The notes under the pieces: model-generated | What the model saw: the letters and a program-made list of their open reading frames with translations, nothing else | Told to the model about the DNA's origin: nothing | Databases searched by the model: none | Translations under genes and position numbers: made by a program | Shown: positions 1 through 7,685 of the stretch, piece after piece | Numbering within the stretch: the first letter of the stretch is position 1 | Layout: each line of letters opens with the position of its first letter | NCBI GenBank assembly: GCA_016185205.1 | Contig: JACPOA010000010.1 | Location: 1 to 48,094 of the forward strand | Source of the DNA: Hyphomicrobiales bacterium | GTDB taxonomy: Bacteria > Pseudomonadota > Alphaproteobacteria > Rhizobiales > Xanthobacteraceae | Reading direction: 5' to 3' | Length of the DNA stretch: 48,094 nucleotides

Positions 1-1
1 A

Positions 2-642
2 ATCGGGATAGGGGGGAGCCTCGCGGCTCCTCCCCTCCCACACCACCGTACATACGGGTCCGTATACGGCGGTTCGCTGGATTAAGCGTTGGCGATCTTT
101 CGCGCCAACGCCGGAGGCTTTAATAATGGAGCCCGCCGCACCGGCTTCGGTCCCTTCGAGCGGCGCCGTCCGGGCTTCACCCTTTCCCGTCGCTCCAAAG
201 GCCAGGCACCTGGATATTCGGCCGCATGGCCGGTCCGAGGTCTCCACGTTCAAGCGTCCTGCCAACGTTCGGGCCTTCGGCGAAGCGCGCTCCGCCTACT
301 ATGCCCTCTGCTGACTTCTGCGCTGCGGTCAGATCGCCTTACGACGATCTTAGTCCCGAAGGACACAGCGCAGACCTCCCGAGGTAAGACCGACCGCCTT
401 CACCGCGCACCCGCCGGATTTACCACCCCGGTCCTTGATGACCATGGACTTCGCGATCACTTGCCCGCTCGTCCGGCCGGGTAGGCCTCGTATCCGGTTC
501 TTGTCCATCGGGTCGCGGTTTTGCTTCACGCTTCCTTCAGACCCCGCCTCGCGGCGACGCCCTTGCGCTTCGCTAGCCCTTCGCCGTCATCAGGCTGGAC
601 AGAGGACTTCCACCTCCAAGCTGTCGATCATGCTCGGCACAC
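2..642 (-). mobile_element. ORF-less group II intron, probably class C (IIC-like)
   Basis: Read on the minus strand, the element begins at 642 with the group II start motif GTGTG, followed by sequence typical of bacterial domain I (for example GACAGCTTGGAGGTG near 630-616). It ends with a domain V-like hairpin (43-72: arms CCGCCGTATACGG and CGTATGTACGGTGG) and a domain VI-like hairpin (11-35) followed by CTATCCCGAT at the 3' end. Total length is about 641 nt, whereas copies that encode a reverse transcriptase/maturase usually approach 2 kb. No RT motif is present in any frame, so the domain IV ORF is missing. Open frames seen inside (for example 89-484) are non-coding by-products. The 5' flank is a strong hairpin plus GCATTT, the usual target type of IIC introns. 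Splicing would need a maturase from elsewhere. Domain boundaries are read by eye. Confidence 0.8.
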
Positions 643-648
643 AAATGC

Positions 649-676
649 AAAGGCCCGGGAGCGATCCCGGGCCTTT
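649..676 (-). terminator. Hairpin (12-bp perfect stem) next to the intron 5' end
   Basis: AAAGGCCCGGGA (649-660) pairs perfectly with TCCCGGGCCTTT (665-676) around loop GCGA. On the minus strand the stem is followed by TTTGCATTT and then the intron start at 642, so it has the form of a rho-independent terminator pointing left. No minus-strand gene lies immediately upstream, so the transcript it once ended is not obvious. It fits the hairpin that class IIC introns use as an insertion target. Confidence 0.65.
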
Positions 677-682
677 CGCATA

Positions 683-731
683 GCGCATGATCCCGAAAAG
701 TGGGAACCGGTTTTCGGTTAAGATCATGCGC
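683..731. repeat. Palindromic interspersed repeat, copy 1 (GCGCATGATC...GATCATGCGC)
   Basis: The terminal inverted arms GCGCATGATC (683-692) and GATCATGCGC (722-731) surround an inner part containing CCCGAAAAGTGGG and GGTTTTCGG. The 47-bp core 684-730 recurs at 34222-34268 with three mismatches. This is an intergenic palindromic element of a kind frequent in Bradyrhizobium-like genomes. It sits 6 bp from the terminator hairpin and 41 bp from the intron edge. Function is unknown. Confidence 0.85.
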
Positions 732-1061
732 GAATAAAATTCGCAGCGCCGAAAATGAAAACGACCACAAATGAGAGGCGCGGGTACATCCGCCGTCGCC
801 TTAAGTCTCATCGTGGCCGTCAGGGCGATCGGTACTCAACGGTTTCCGACCATCGCTTACGCGTTGAATAGCCACTTTGCATGACAAGACGATGACAGCG
901 AGGCGGCGCCGACGCGCGGCGGTGCCCGAGTGCGGCGCCCGTTAACCTTGGCGCGCGGTCTGCGTATTTTTACCCATTAGTTTTCCTTCGCCACATGTGT
1001 AAACAAATCCCTAAGGGAGGCGTCTTCAACCGAACACGTGAGATGGTCGAGGGAGACGTCG
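732..1061. other. Gene-free stretch upstream of the adhesin gene
   Basis: About 330 bases with no convincing gene on either strand. It must hold the promoter of the adhesin gene, but no clear -35/-10 pair could be picked out. GAGGGAG at 1049-1055 is the ribosome binding site that decides the adhesin start. No RNA gene was recognised. Confidence 0.6.
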
Positions 1062-2159
1062 ATGCTAACGTTTGCTTGCTGGCGCCGGTTTGCGCTAAAA
1101 TTTTTTCTGATCGCCGCAGTGTCTGTGAGCGGCATGACGGTTGTCCCGGCGATTGCCGGCGATGGCTGGCTGATCACCTCGAAGACGCCGCTTGCCAACG
1201 CGCCACCGGCCAATCTAGCGGTCGCCAGCGGCGTCAACAGCATGGCATTCGGCCAATACGCCGTCGCCAGCGGCGATAACAGCGCGGCCTTCGGCTACTA
1301 CAGCCAGGCGGCCGGCGCCAACAGCATCGCGCTCGGTCAGTACAGCAGGGCAACCGGCAACAATAGCGTCGCGGTCGGTGTTCAAAGCCAAGCGAGCGGG
1401 GCCAACACCACGGCAGTCGGCACGCAAGCCAAGGCCACCGGCGACAATAGCGTCGCCTTCGGCGTGCAAAGCCAGGCGACCGGCAATAACTCAACCGCCT
1501 TTGGGAATCTGAGTGCAGCAACCGGAGAAAACTCCACCGCGGTCGGCATTCTCAGCGAGGCCTCAGGCGCAAATGCGACCGCGATCGGCAATCAGGCCAG
1601 CGCGACCGGCGCCAACAGCACCGCCATTGGGACGCTGGCGAAAGCCACCGGCGACAATAGTTTGGCGTTCGGCAATCAGGCCATTGCGAGCGGTGCCAGC
1701 AGCACGGCATTCGGCAACCAGGCCGTTGCGAGCGGCGCCAATTCGGTCGCCATCGGCAACGGGTCGGTCGCGACCAGGGCTAATACGGTCTCGGTCGGCT
1801 CAGTCGGCAACGAACGCACCATCAGCAATGTCGCCGCCGGCGTCGCGCCGACCGATGCGGTGAACATGCAGCAATTCCAAAGCGGGATGTCCTCGCTGAG
1901 CACACAGATCGACAATGTCGACCGGCAGGCAAAACGCGGTATCGCGGCGACCGCCGCGCTGGCGCCAACAATCATGCCGTCGCGCCCCGGACGCACGACG
2001 GTTTCGCTCAACAGCGGCTTCTACCGCGGGGAAACTGCGCTCAGCGTCGGTCTCGCCCACAGGCTCGACTTGTCGATGCCGACCGTGGTCTATGGCAGCT
2101 ACGCCAATGCCGGCGGAGTCGAGCATGTCGGCCGCGTCGGAGTGGCGATGGAATTCTAG
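1062..2159 (+). CDS. Short trimeric autotransporter adhesin (YadA-like)
   Basis: A 365-residue surface adhesin of the type V secretion (trimeric autotransporter) family. An N-terminal signal peptide of about 32 residues (WRRFALKFFLIAAVSVSG... ending near AIA) leads into fourteen consecutive 14-residue head repeats of the form NSxAxG-x5-AxG (DNA about 1236-1800). A short neck follows (RTISNVAAGVAPTDAVNMQQF), then a brief heptad region (MSSLSTQIDNVDRQ) and a C-terminal YadA membrane-anchor beta domain ending in Phe (GVAMEF). There is almost no stalk, so it is much shorter than classical YadA. Three copies would form one 12-strand pore in the outer membrane and display the left-handed beta-roll head. 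The ATG at 1062 has GAGGGAG six bases upstream and is preferred over a GTG at 1038. The ligand is unknown. Confidence 0.88.
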   Translation: MLTFACWRRFALKFFLIAAVSVSGMTVVPAIAGDGWLITSKTPLANAPPANLAVASGVNSMAFGQYAVASGDNSAAFGYYSQAAGANSIALGQYSRATGNNSVAVGVQSQASGANTTAVGTQAKATGDNSVAFGVQSQATGNNSTAFGNLSAATGENSTAVGILSEASGANATAIGNQASATGANSTAIGTLAKATGDNSLAFGNQAIASGASSTAFGNQAVASGANSVAIGNGSVATRANTVSVGSVGNERTISNVAAGVAPTDAVNMQQFQSGMSSLSTQIDNVDRQAKRGIAATAALAPTIMPSRPGRTTVSLNSGFYRGETALSVGLAHRLDLSMPTVVYGSYANAGGVEHVGRVGVAMEF

Positions 2160-2226
2160 AACCCTATATACGGTCATCGGCTATAGGAATTCGCGGGGGC
2201 CTTGTAACCCGCAGCGACGAGCTCCG

Positions 2227-2679
2227 ATGCCACCGCTCTTCACCATCGGCTACGAACAGGCCAAGCCCGCCGCGGTCTTGCGCGAACTCAAGCGCGCCAA
2301 GGTTAAGCTCGTCGTCGATACCCGCGCGGTCGCCGCCTCGCGCCGTCCGGGCTTCTCCAAGCGCCAGCTAGCGGCCACGCTGGACGAGGCCGGCATCGGC
2401 TATATCCATCTGCAGAAACTCGGCACGCCGGCGGAAGGCCGACAGGCGGCGCGCGGCGGCGATCTCGACGCGCTCTGGCGCATCTACGACAAGCACATCA
2501 AGATGCCGGAGGCACAAGCCGCGCTCGCCGAACTGATCGCGCTGATCAAGTCGGGCAAGCGCATCGCCCTGCTCTGCTACTGCCGCGACCCGAAAGCCTG
2601 CCATCGCGACCGCATCGTGACGAACGTCAAGAAGCGCACGCGCGTCAAGGTCGAGGACCTGATCCCGGCGCTGTTTTAA
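2227..2679 (+). CDS. DUF488 family protein
   Basis: A 150-residue cytoplasmic protein with the features of DUF488: N-terminal FTIGYEQ, a VDTRAVAASRRPGFSK segment (the family's D-R-P-S/G-F-like region), YIHLQKLGTP, and the C-terminal cysteine motif CYCRDPKACHRD. The biochemical role of the family is not settled; members are often near stress or DNA-related genes, and the conserved Cys/His residues suggest a nuclease-like or metal-dependent site. It starts 67 bases after the adhesin gene but is probably independent. Its TAA stop lies 3 bases from the stop of the convergent MFS gene. The ribosome binding site before the ATG is weak (AGCGACGAG), so the start is less certain than the family assignment. 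Confidence 0.85.
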   Translation: MPPLFTIGYEQAKPAAVLRELKRAKVKLVVDTRAVAASRRPGFSKRQLAATLDEAGIGYIHLQKLGTPAEGRQAARGGDLDALWRIYDKHIKMPEAQAALAELIALIKSGKRIALLCYCRDPKACHRDRIVTNVKKRTRVKVEDLIPALF

Positions 2680-2682
2680 AGC

Positions 2683-3909
2683 TTATTCCGCCGGCTGAGC
2701 GACGCGGCGCGCGCGCTCGACACCCGACACCAGGAACACGATGCCGAGCACGCCTACCAGGAACACCGCGGCGATACCGGTGACCGCCATCAGCAGCAGG
2801 TCGAAACCGCCGCGGCTGTAGAGGAAGGCGATGATCGACACCGCCGCGCCGGCCGAAACGAAAGTGAGGAAATAGCGCACTGCATAGACGCGGCCGCGCC
2901 AGGCGTCCGCCGTGTAGCGCGCGATCACCAGATCGCCGACCGTCACCTGCCCGTAGATCGCCACCATGGTGACGGCAAGCGCCAGGATCAGCATCATGCC
3001 GCTGGTATTGGCTGCCCATAGGATGCCGAGGAATTGCAGCACCACGATCACGGCGAACAGCTGATAGGGCGCGATCTTCTCGACCAGCCGGCCGACTATG
3101 ATCTGCCCCACCGCGCCGCACATGAACACGGCGGTGGCGAGCCAGCCGACCGCGAGCAGCGACACGCCCTCGCCCAGGCGCTCGTCGACGATCTTGGGCA
3201 GCGCGATCGAGACGGTGTTGAAGGTCAGTCCGCCGGCGAGCGAGATCACCACGTAAAGCGAGAACATGATAATTGCCGCGCGCTGCGACAGCACTACGTC
3301 AGCGACTTTCTTGCGCGCCGCCGTGCGGTGGCGATCGTCCGGCACCAGCATGACATAGGCGATGCCGGTGGCGATGCACACCACCGCCGGCACCAGGAAA
3401 GCGGCGCGCCAGCCGAGCCAGGAGGCGATGGCGGCAGCGATGCCGGCGGCCAGCGCCGCGCCCAGATTGCCGCACACGCCGTTGAACGCGACCGTGCGGC
3501 CTTGCGCCTGCGAGGCTTCCAGCAGCATCGGCATGCCGACCGGGTGATAGATGGCGGCGAATACGCCAAGCGCGAACAACGCCAGTGCCAACATGAGCAA
3601 GTTGGGGGACAGCGCGATGCCGGCAAGCGAGACGCCACAGCCGATATAGAACGCCGCCATCATGTTGCGGCGGCTCCAGCGGTCGGCGAGCCAGCCGGCC
3701 GGCAGCGAGAACACACCGAAGGCCACGAAGGCCGCGGTCGACAGCGCGATCAGTTCGGCATAGGGGCGTTTGTAAATCACCTCCAGGCCGATCACGACGG
3801 TCGGATAGATCAGCAGCACGAAATGATCGAGCGCATGCGCCCAGTTGAGGAAGGCGATGGAGCGGCGGCGGGCGGCCTGGTCGGGCGCGGTGGTGGAGGG
3901 TTCGATCAT
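2683..3909 (-). CDS. MFS transporter, fosmidomycin-resistance-like
   Basis: A 408-residue inner-membrane protein with about 12 hydrophobic segments. It carries the MFS motif A region after helix 2 (GWLADRWSRRNMM), and the sequence IYHPVGMPML, which resembles the YHP motif conserved in Fsr-type (fosmidomycin resistance) exporters; the GNLGAALAAGIAAAIASWLGWRAAF stretch corresponds to helices 5-6. Family members export fosmidomycin or other small molecules using the proton gradient, but the substrate here cannot be read from sequence. The gene is monocistronic, convergent with the DUF488 gene and divergent from the BcsS-like gene across about 175 bases. Shadow frames on the opposite strand are not genes. 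Confidence 0.85.
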   Translation of the reverse strand: MIEPSTTAPDQAARRRSIAFLNWAHALDHFVLLIYPTVVIGLEVIYKRPYAELIALSTAAFVAFGVFSLPAGWLADRWSRRNMMAAFYIGCGVSLAGIALSPNLLMLALALFALGVFAAIYHPVGMPMLLEASQAQGRTVAFNGVCGNLGAALAAGIAAAIASWLGWRAAFLVPAVVCIATGIAYVMLVPDDRHRTAARKKVADVVLSQRAAIIMFSLYVVISLAGGLTFNTVSIALPKIVDERLGEGVSLLAVGWLATAVFMCGAVGQIIVGRLVEKIAPYQLFAVIVVLQFLGILWAANTSGMMLILALAVTMVAIYGQVTVGDLVIARYTADAWRGRVYAVRYFLTFVSAGAAVSIIAFLYSRGGFDLLLMAVTGIAAVFLVGVLGIVFLVSGVERARRVAQPAE

Positions 3910-4085
3910 GTCGGTAAAATCTCGCTGGGAATCCTACTATAGCACCGCGTTTCGGCGATTGCCCGACCCTGTGCGACCAGCGGACATTGCAATTCTAGGC
4001 CGAGAATGCTGGACAACAACCTGAGGACGCGCTTAAGTTGCAATGGTACTCCAGTGCGTAGTGGCGTGGAGGCTTGGGGGCCTCG

Positions 4086-4832
4086 ATGTGTCGCGGAGGG
4101 TGCGTCAGCGCGGCAATGCGCATCGCCGCGGCCTTTGTTATCGGTAGCGTCTGCGTGACGGCGGCTCCCGCGCGGGCGGCCGACGACGAGGAAACGCGCA
4201 TTCTATTGTTCTCCGGCCGCGACCTCTGGCGCAACGGCGCCTTCGCTTACGGCGGCCTGCTGGTGGCGCCGGGCGGCGTCGATCAGGACGGCATCGCGCT
4301 CAAGCTCATGCTCGCGGGCGGACTGTACCGCTACAACGCCGGCAGTCTCGGCGGCGAACGCGTGGTCGGCGCCGAAACGGCGCTGATGGTCATGCCGGGC
4401 TGGCGGGTCAAGCGCGGCGATCTCGAGGTCAAGGTGTTCTTCGGACTCGACGTCGAGAACCATCGCCTGTGGCCGGACGATCCGGCCAACCGGTTGCGCG
4501 GGCATGCCTTCGGCCTGCGGTTCGCGACCGAAGTCTGGTACGAGCCGACTGCGACGACCATGCTCGCGGGCGACGCCGCGCTGTCATCGATCGCCACCCA
4601 GCAGACGCTGCGCTTAGCCTTCGGCTGGCGCGTGCTCGATCAGTTCTATTTCGGACCGGAGACCCAGTATTTCGGCTCCGACGGCTATCGCCATTGGCGT
4701 CTCGGCGCCCATTTCACCGCGTTGAAGACCCGCGATAACGAATGGCTGGCGGCCGGCGGCTGGGCACGCGATTCCGACGGGCGCTCCAGCCCCTATGTGC
4801 GGCTCGGCGTGACGATGCGGCCGCAATTTTAG
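4086..4832 (+). CDS. BcsS-like outer membrane beta-barrel protein
   Basis: A protein of about 248 residues resembling the cellulose biosynthesis protein BcsS family of Hyphomicrobiales: an N-terminal signal peptide (MRIAAAFVIGSVCVTAAPARA, cut near ARA-ADD), then alternating amphipathic strands typical of a small barrel (LLFSGRDLWRNGAFAYGG; VFFGLDVENHRL; FYFGPETQYFGSDGYRHWRLG) and a terminal Phe (RPQF). The family is thought to act at the outer membrane during exopolysaccharide or cellulose export, but no bcsA/bcsB is in this window. ATG 4086 is chosen; ATG 4116 gives a cleaner signal peptide and is a real alternative. The 3' end overlaps the stop of the convergent ABC permease gene by 4 bases. 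Confidence 0.75.
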   Translation: MCRGGCVSAAMRIAAAFVIGSVCVTAAPARAADDEETRILLFSGRDLWRNGAFAYGGLLVAPGGVDQDGIALKLMLAGGLYRYNAGSLGGERVVGAETALMVMPGWRVKRGDLEVKVFFGLDVENHRLWPDDPANRLRGHAFGLRFATEVWYEPTATTMLAGDAALSSIATQQTLRLAFGWRVLDQFYFGPETQYFGSDGYRHWRLGAHFTALKTRDNEWLAAGGWARDSDGRSSPYVRLGVTMRPQF

Positions 4833-5989
4833 TCTAGCGTCCTTCGGAACCGCGTCACCGCGATGGTCATCGCGATCAGCATGAGCACGAACATCGCGGC
4901 CGCGTCGTAATGCAGGTCGGCAACCGAGGAGCCTTTCAGCATGATCGAGCGCACGATGCGCAGATAATGCGTGAGCGGCAATGCCTCGCCGATCCATTGC
5001 GCCCAGTTCGGCATGCCGGAGAACGGGAACATGAAGCCGGACAGCAGAATGTTGGGCAGAAAAAACATGATCGACATCTGCATCGCCTGCAATTGATTTT
5101 GCGCGATGGTCGAAAACGTGTAGCCGATCGACAGATTGGCGGCGATGAACAGCGTGCTCAGCGCGGCGAGCATTGCCAGGCTGCCGACAATCGGCACACC
5201 GAACAAAAATACGCCGATGCTGATGATCATCGCCGCTTGTATGAAGCCAACAAAAACATAGGGAATGATCTTGCCGAGCATGATCTCGACCGGCGTGATC
5301 GGCATCGACAGCAAATTTTCCATGGTGCCGCGCTCGATCTCGCGCGTCACCGACAGCGCCGTGAAAATCAGCATGGTCATGGTGAGGATGGTGCCGACCA
5401 GCCCGGGCACGATGTTGAGCTGGGTTACGCCGGCCGGATTGTAGCGCGCATGGGTACGGATCTCGAACGGCAGGCTCATGCTGTCGGGAATGGCGCGGTC
5501 GTGCGACAGCGCGGTCTGCAGCACCTGTCCGAGCGCGCTCAGTGCCGTGCCGGCGGCGACCGGGTCGGTGGCGTCGGCCGCCACCAGCATGGCCGGCCTG
5601 TCGCCGCGGCGCACCGCGCGCTCGAAATTGGCCGGGATTTCCACCGCGAACAACACGCTGCCCGAGGCCAGCAACTGATCGACCTCGGCTTCGGTCTTCG
5701 GCAGGTGGGTGACCTTGAAATACCGAGTGTTCTCCAGCGCCGCCAGGATCGAGCGCGTGAGATCGTTGTGTTCCTGCAGCAGCACAGCGGTCGGCAGATT
5801 GCGCGGCGTTGTATTGATGGCGTAGCCGAACAGCATCAGCTGCACCAGCGGCACCATGGCGATCATGGCGAATGACACGCGGTCGCGCTTGAGCTGGATG
5901 AACTCCTTCAGCAGCACCGCCCAGGTCTTGCGCCAGAAGCCGTTGCCGGCAAGACGACGCGGCGCCTGGGTCGGGAGCAAATGGGTCAT
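4829..5989 (-). CDS. ABC-2 type transporter permease (YbhR/YhhJ-like)
   Basis: A 386-residue inner-membrane permease of the ABC-2 drug-efflux type. One N-terminal helix after a cytoplasmic start (LLKEFIQLKRDRVSFAMIA) is followed by a large periplasmic domain (about residues 55-205) and then five further helices (IVPGLVGTILTMTMLIF, IIPYVFVGFIQAAMIISIG, and so on). The signature ALSVTREIERGTMENLLSMP sits at the start of the membrane part, as in YbhR/YhhJ. It pairs with the ATPase encoded upstream; the ATPase stop and this ATG overlap by 4 bases, implying translational coupling. With the HlyD-like lipoprotein it should form a tripartite exporter. The substrate is unknown, and TetR control suggests a toxic hydrophobic compound. 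Confidence 0.9.
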   Translation of the reverse strand: MTHLLPTQAPRRLAGNGFWRKTWAVLLKEFIQLKRDRVSFAMIAMVPLVQLMLFGYAINTTPRNLPTAVLLQEHNDLTRSILAALENTRYFKVTHLPKTEAEVDQLLASGSVLFAVEIPANFERAVRRGDRPAMLVAADATDPVAAGTALSALGQVLQTALSHDRAIPDSMSLPFEIRTHARYNPAGVTQLNIVPGLVGTILTMTMLIFTALSVTREIERGTMENLLSMPITPVEIMLGKIIPYVFVGFIQAAMIISIGVFLFGVPIVGSLAMLAALSTLFIAANLSIGYTFSTIAQNQLQAMQMSIMFFLPNILLSGFMFPFSGMPNWAQWIGEALPLTHYLRIVRSIMLKGSSVADLHYDAAAMFVLMLIAMTIAVTRFRRTLD

Positions 5990-6924
5990 GGGAAATTGTC
6001 CTGCGACCGGCGCATCAGATCGATGAACACGTCCTCGAGCGAGGGCTCGGAGCGCTGCCAGTCGAGACCCTTGCGCTTGCGATAGGGCGCGATCGCCGCC
6101 TCGAGCTTGGCGGCGTCGCGCCCCGACACATGCAGGCTGGTGCCGAACGGCGCCACCATGTCGATGCCGGGTTTACCGGTGAGCTGTACGGACAGTGTGT
6201 TGAGATTGCCATCCTGGGCGCCGCCGACGATGTAGGTGGTCAGGTGCGACGACGCGATCACCTCATCGACCGTGCCGTGCACCAGCAATTCGCCATAGGC
6301 GATGTAAGCGATCTCGTGGCAGCGCTCGGCCTCGTCCATGTAATGGGTGGAGACCAGCACGGTGAGGCCGTTGGCGGCGAGCGCGTGGATCTCGTTCCAG
6401 AACTCGCGTCGCGCCTTGGGATCGACGCCGGCGGTCGGCTCATCGAGCAGCAGCAATTGCGGGCTCGGCAAGGTGCAGGCTCCGAGCGCCAGCCGCTGCT
6501 TCCAGCCGCCCGACAATTCGCCAGCGATCTGGTTCTCGCGGCCGCTGAGGCCAAGCCGCTCGATCGCCGCGCGCGCGGCGGCGACCGGCTGCGCGATGCC
6601 GTAGATGCGGCCGACAAATTCCAGGTTCTCGCGCACCGAGAGGTCCTGATACAGGCTGAAGCGCTGCGTCATGTAGCCGACCTGGCGCTTGATCTTGTCG
6701 GTCTCGGTCAGGATGTCGTAGCCGAGGCAGGTGCCGGTGCCTTCGTCGGGCGTCAGCAGGCCGCACAGCATGCGGATGGTGGTGGTCTTGCCGGAGCCGT
6801 TGGGGCCGAGGAAGCCGTAGATGCTGCCGCGCTTGACCTGCATGGACAGGTTGCGCACCACCGCGCGGCCATCGAATTTCTTGGTCAGGCCGTGGACATC
6901 GATGGCGATGTCGGAACCGTTCAT
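5986..6924 (-). CDS. ABC transporter ATP-binding protein
   Basis: A 312-residue ATPase subunit. Walker A is GPNGSGKTT at residues 40-48, the signature LSGGWKQ at 137-143 and Walker B LLLLDEP at 157-163, followed by a D-loop (GVDP) and H-loop (STHYMDEAERC). The C-terminal extension of about 90 residues and the FLGPNGSGKTTTIRMLCG context match the CcmA/YbhF-type ATPases that drive ABC-2 permeases. It is cytoplasmic and energises export through the permease encoded just downstream (4-base overlap). Upstream, its ATG overlaps the stop of the HlyD-like gene by 4 bases. Some YbhF homologues are double ATPases; this one is single, as in many alphaproteobacterial operons. Confidence 0.92.
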   Translation of the reverse strand: MNGSDIAIDVHGLTKKFDGRAVVRNLSMQVKRGSIYGFLGPNGSGKTTTIRMLCGLLTPDEGTGTCLGYDILTETDKIKRQVGYMTQRFSLYQDLSVRENLEFVGRIYGIAQPVAAARAAIERLGLSGRENQIAGELSGGWKQRLALGACTLPSPQLLLLDEPTAGVDPKARREFWNEIHALAANGLTVLVSTHYMDEAERCHEIAYIAYGELLVHGTVDEVIASSHLTTYIVGGAQDGNLNTLSVQLTGKPGIDMVAPFGTSLHVSGRDAAKLEAAIAPYRKRKGLDWQRSEPSLEDVFIDLMRRSQDNFP

Positions 6925-7685
6925 TTCGGCGGTTCTTTCGGCAGGCTGACGGTGACCGGCTGGCCGACGCGAAATTTCTCCGGCTGGTCGGGCCGCGCTT
7001 CGATCAGGAACACCAGCTTGGCGCGCTCATCCAGGCTGTAGATCACCGGCGGGGTATATTCGGCGCTGCGCGCGATGAAGCTCACTTTGCCGGTCAGCCC
7101 CTTCTGGCAGCCGTCGCAGGAGATGACGACGCTGTCGCCGAACTTGATCTCGGGCAGTTGCGTCTGTGGCGCAAAGAAGCGGATTTTCAGATTGCCCGGC
7201 GGCAGCAGCGCCACCACCGGGCGGCCGGCCGGCACGGTTTCGCCCGGCCGGTAGTAGACCTGCTGGATGGCGCCTTCGGCGGGGCTGAGCGCGCGCCGGC
7301 GCGCCAGCCGCGTTTCCGACCAGGCCAGATTGGCATTAGCTTGCCGCAGTGCCGCTTCGGCGTCGTCGAAATTCTTCTGCGTGCCGGCGGCGGTCTTCAG
7401 CAATTCCTTGGCGCGATCGAAAGCCTGCTGCGCCGTGGTCACGGTGGATTTCCGAATCACCAGGTCGGCACGCTGCAGGTCGTCGTCGACCGTGAACAAC
7501 AATTCGCCTTTTTCCACCCGGCTGCCTTCGCGAACTTTAAGCGTTTCGACGCGGCCCTGCTCGTCGGGCGAGATGAAGATCAGCTCGGCCTCGACCCAGC
7601 CTTGCAGCAACTGGCTCTTGCCGCTGTCGCAGCCGGCAAGCGCGAGCGCTGACAGCGCCGCCAGACCGGCCAGGATCATCCTCAT
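6921..7685 (-). CDS. HlyD-family periplasmic adaptor lipoprotein
   Basis: A 254-residue membrane-fusion protein. The N-terminus is a lipoprotein signal with lipobox LAGC (Cys19), so the protein should be anchored in the inner membrane facing the periplasm. The biotinyl-lipoyl-like half motif appears as GRVETLKVREGSRVEKGELLF, then an alpha-hairpin coiled coil (about residues 75-130, QQAFDRAKELLKTAAGTQKN...) and the second half GAIQQVYYRPGETVPAGRPV, followed by a beta-barrel domain. It resembles YbhG and links the ABC-2 permease to an outer membrane channel. No TolC gene is nearby, so a general one is probably shared. A CDGC pair (residues near 190) is unusual for the family. Confidence 0.88.
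   Translation of the reverse strand: MRMILAGLAALSALALAGCDSGKSQLLQGWVEAELIFISPDEQGRVETLKVREGSRVEKGELLFTVDDDLQRADLVIRKSTVTTAQQAFDRAKELLKTAAGTQKNFDDAEAALRQANANLAWSETRLARRRALSPAEGAIQQVYYRPGETVPAGRPVVALLPPGNLKIRFFAPQTQLPEIKFGDSVVISCDGCQKGLTGKVSFIARSAEYTPPVIYSLDERAKLVFLIEARPDQPEKFRVGQPVTVSLPKEPPK

Noticed and set aside
11-35. GC-rich hairpin near the left edge read as a terminator
   Set aside because: It lies where domain VI of the intron should be and is followed by the intron 3' end CCCGAT, so it belongs to the intron.
89-484. Open frame of 131 residues in the first 700 bases
   Set aside because: It lies antisense to intron sequence and has no ribosome binding site or family. It is a by-product of the group II intron.
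1236-1800. Regular 42-bp repeats resembling a repeat array
   Set aside because: They are in-frame 14-residue head repeats of the adhesin, not a CRISPR or DNA repeat family.
4910-5875. Open frame of 321 codons antisense to the ABC permease
   Set aside because: Same high-GC shadow effect; its composition is His/Arg/Gln-rich and there is no start site context.
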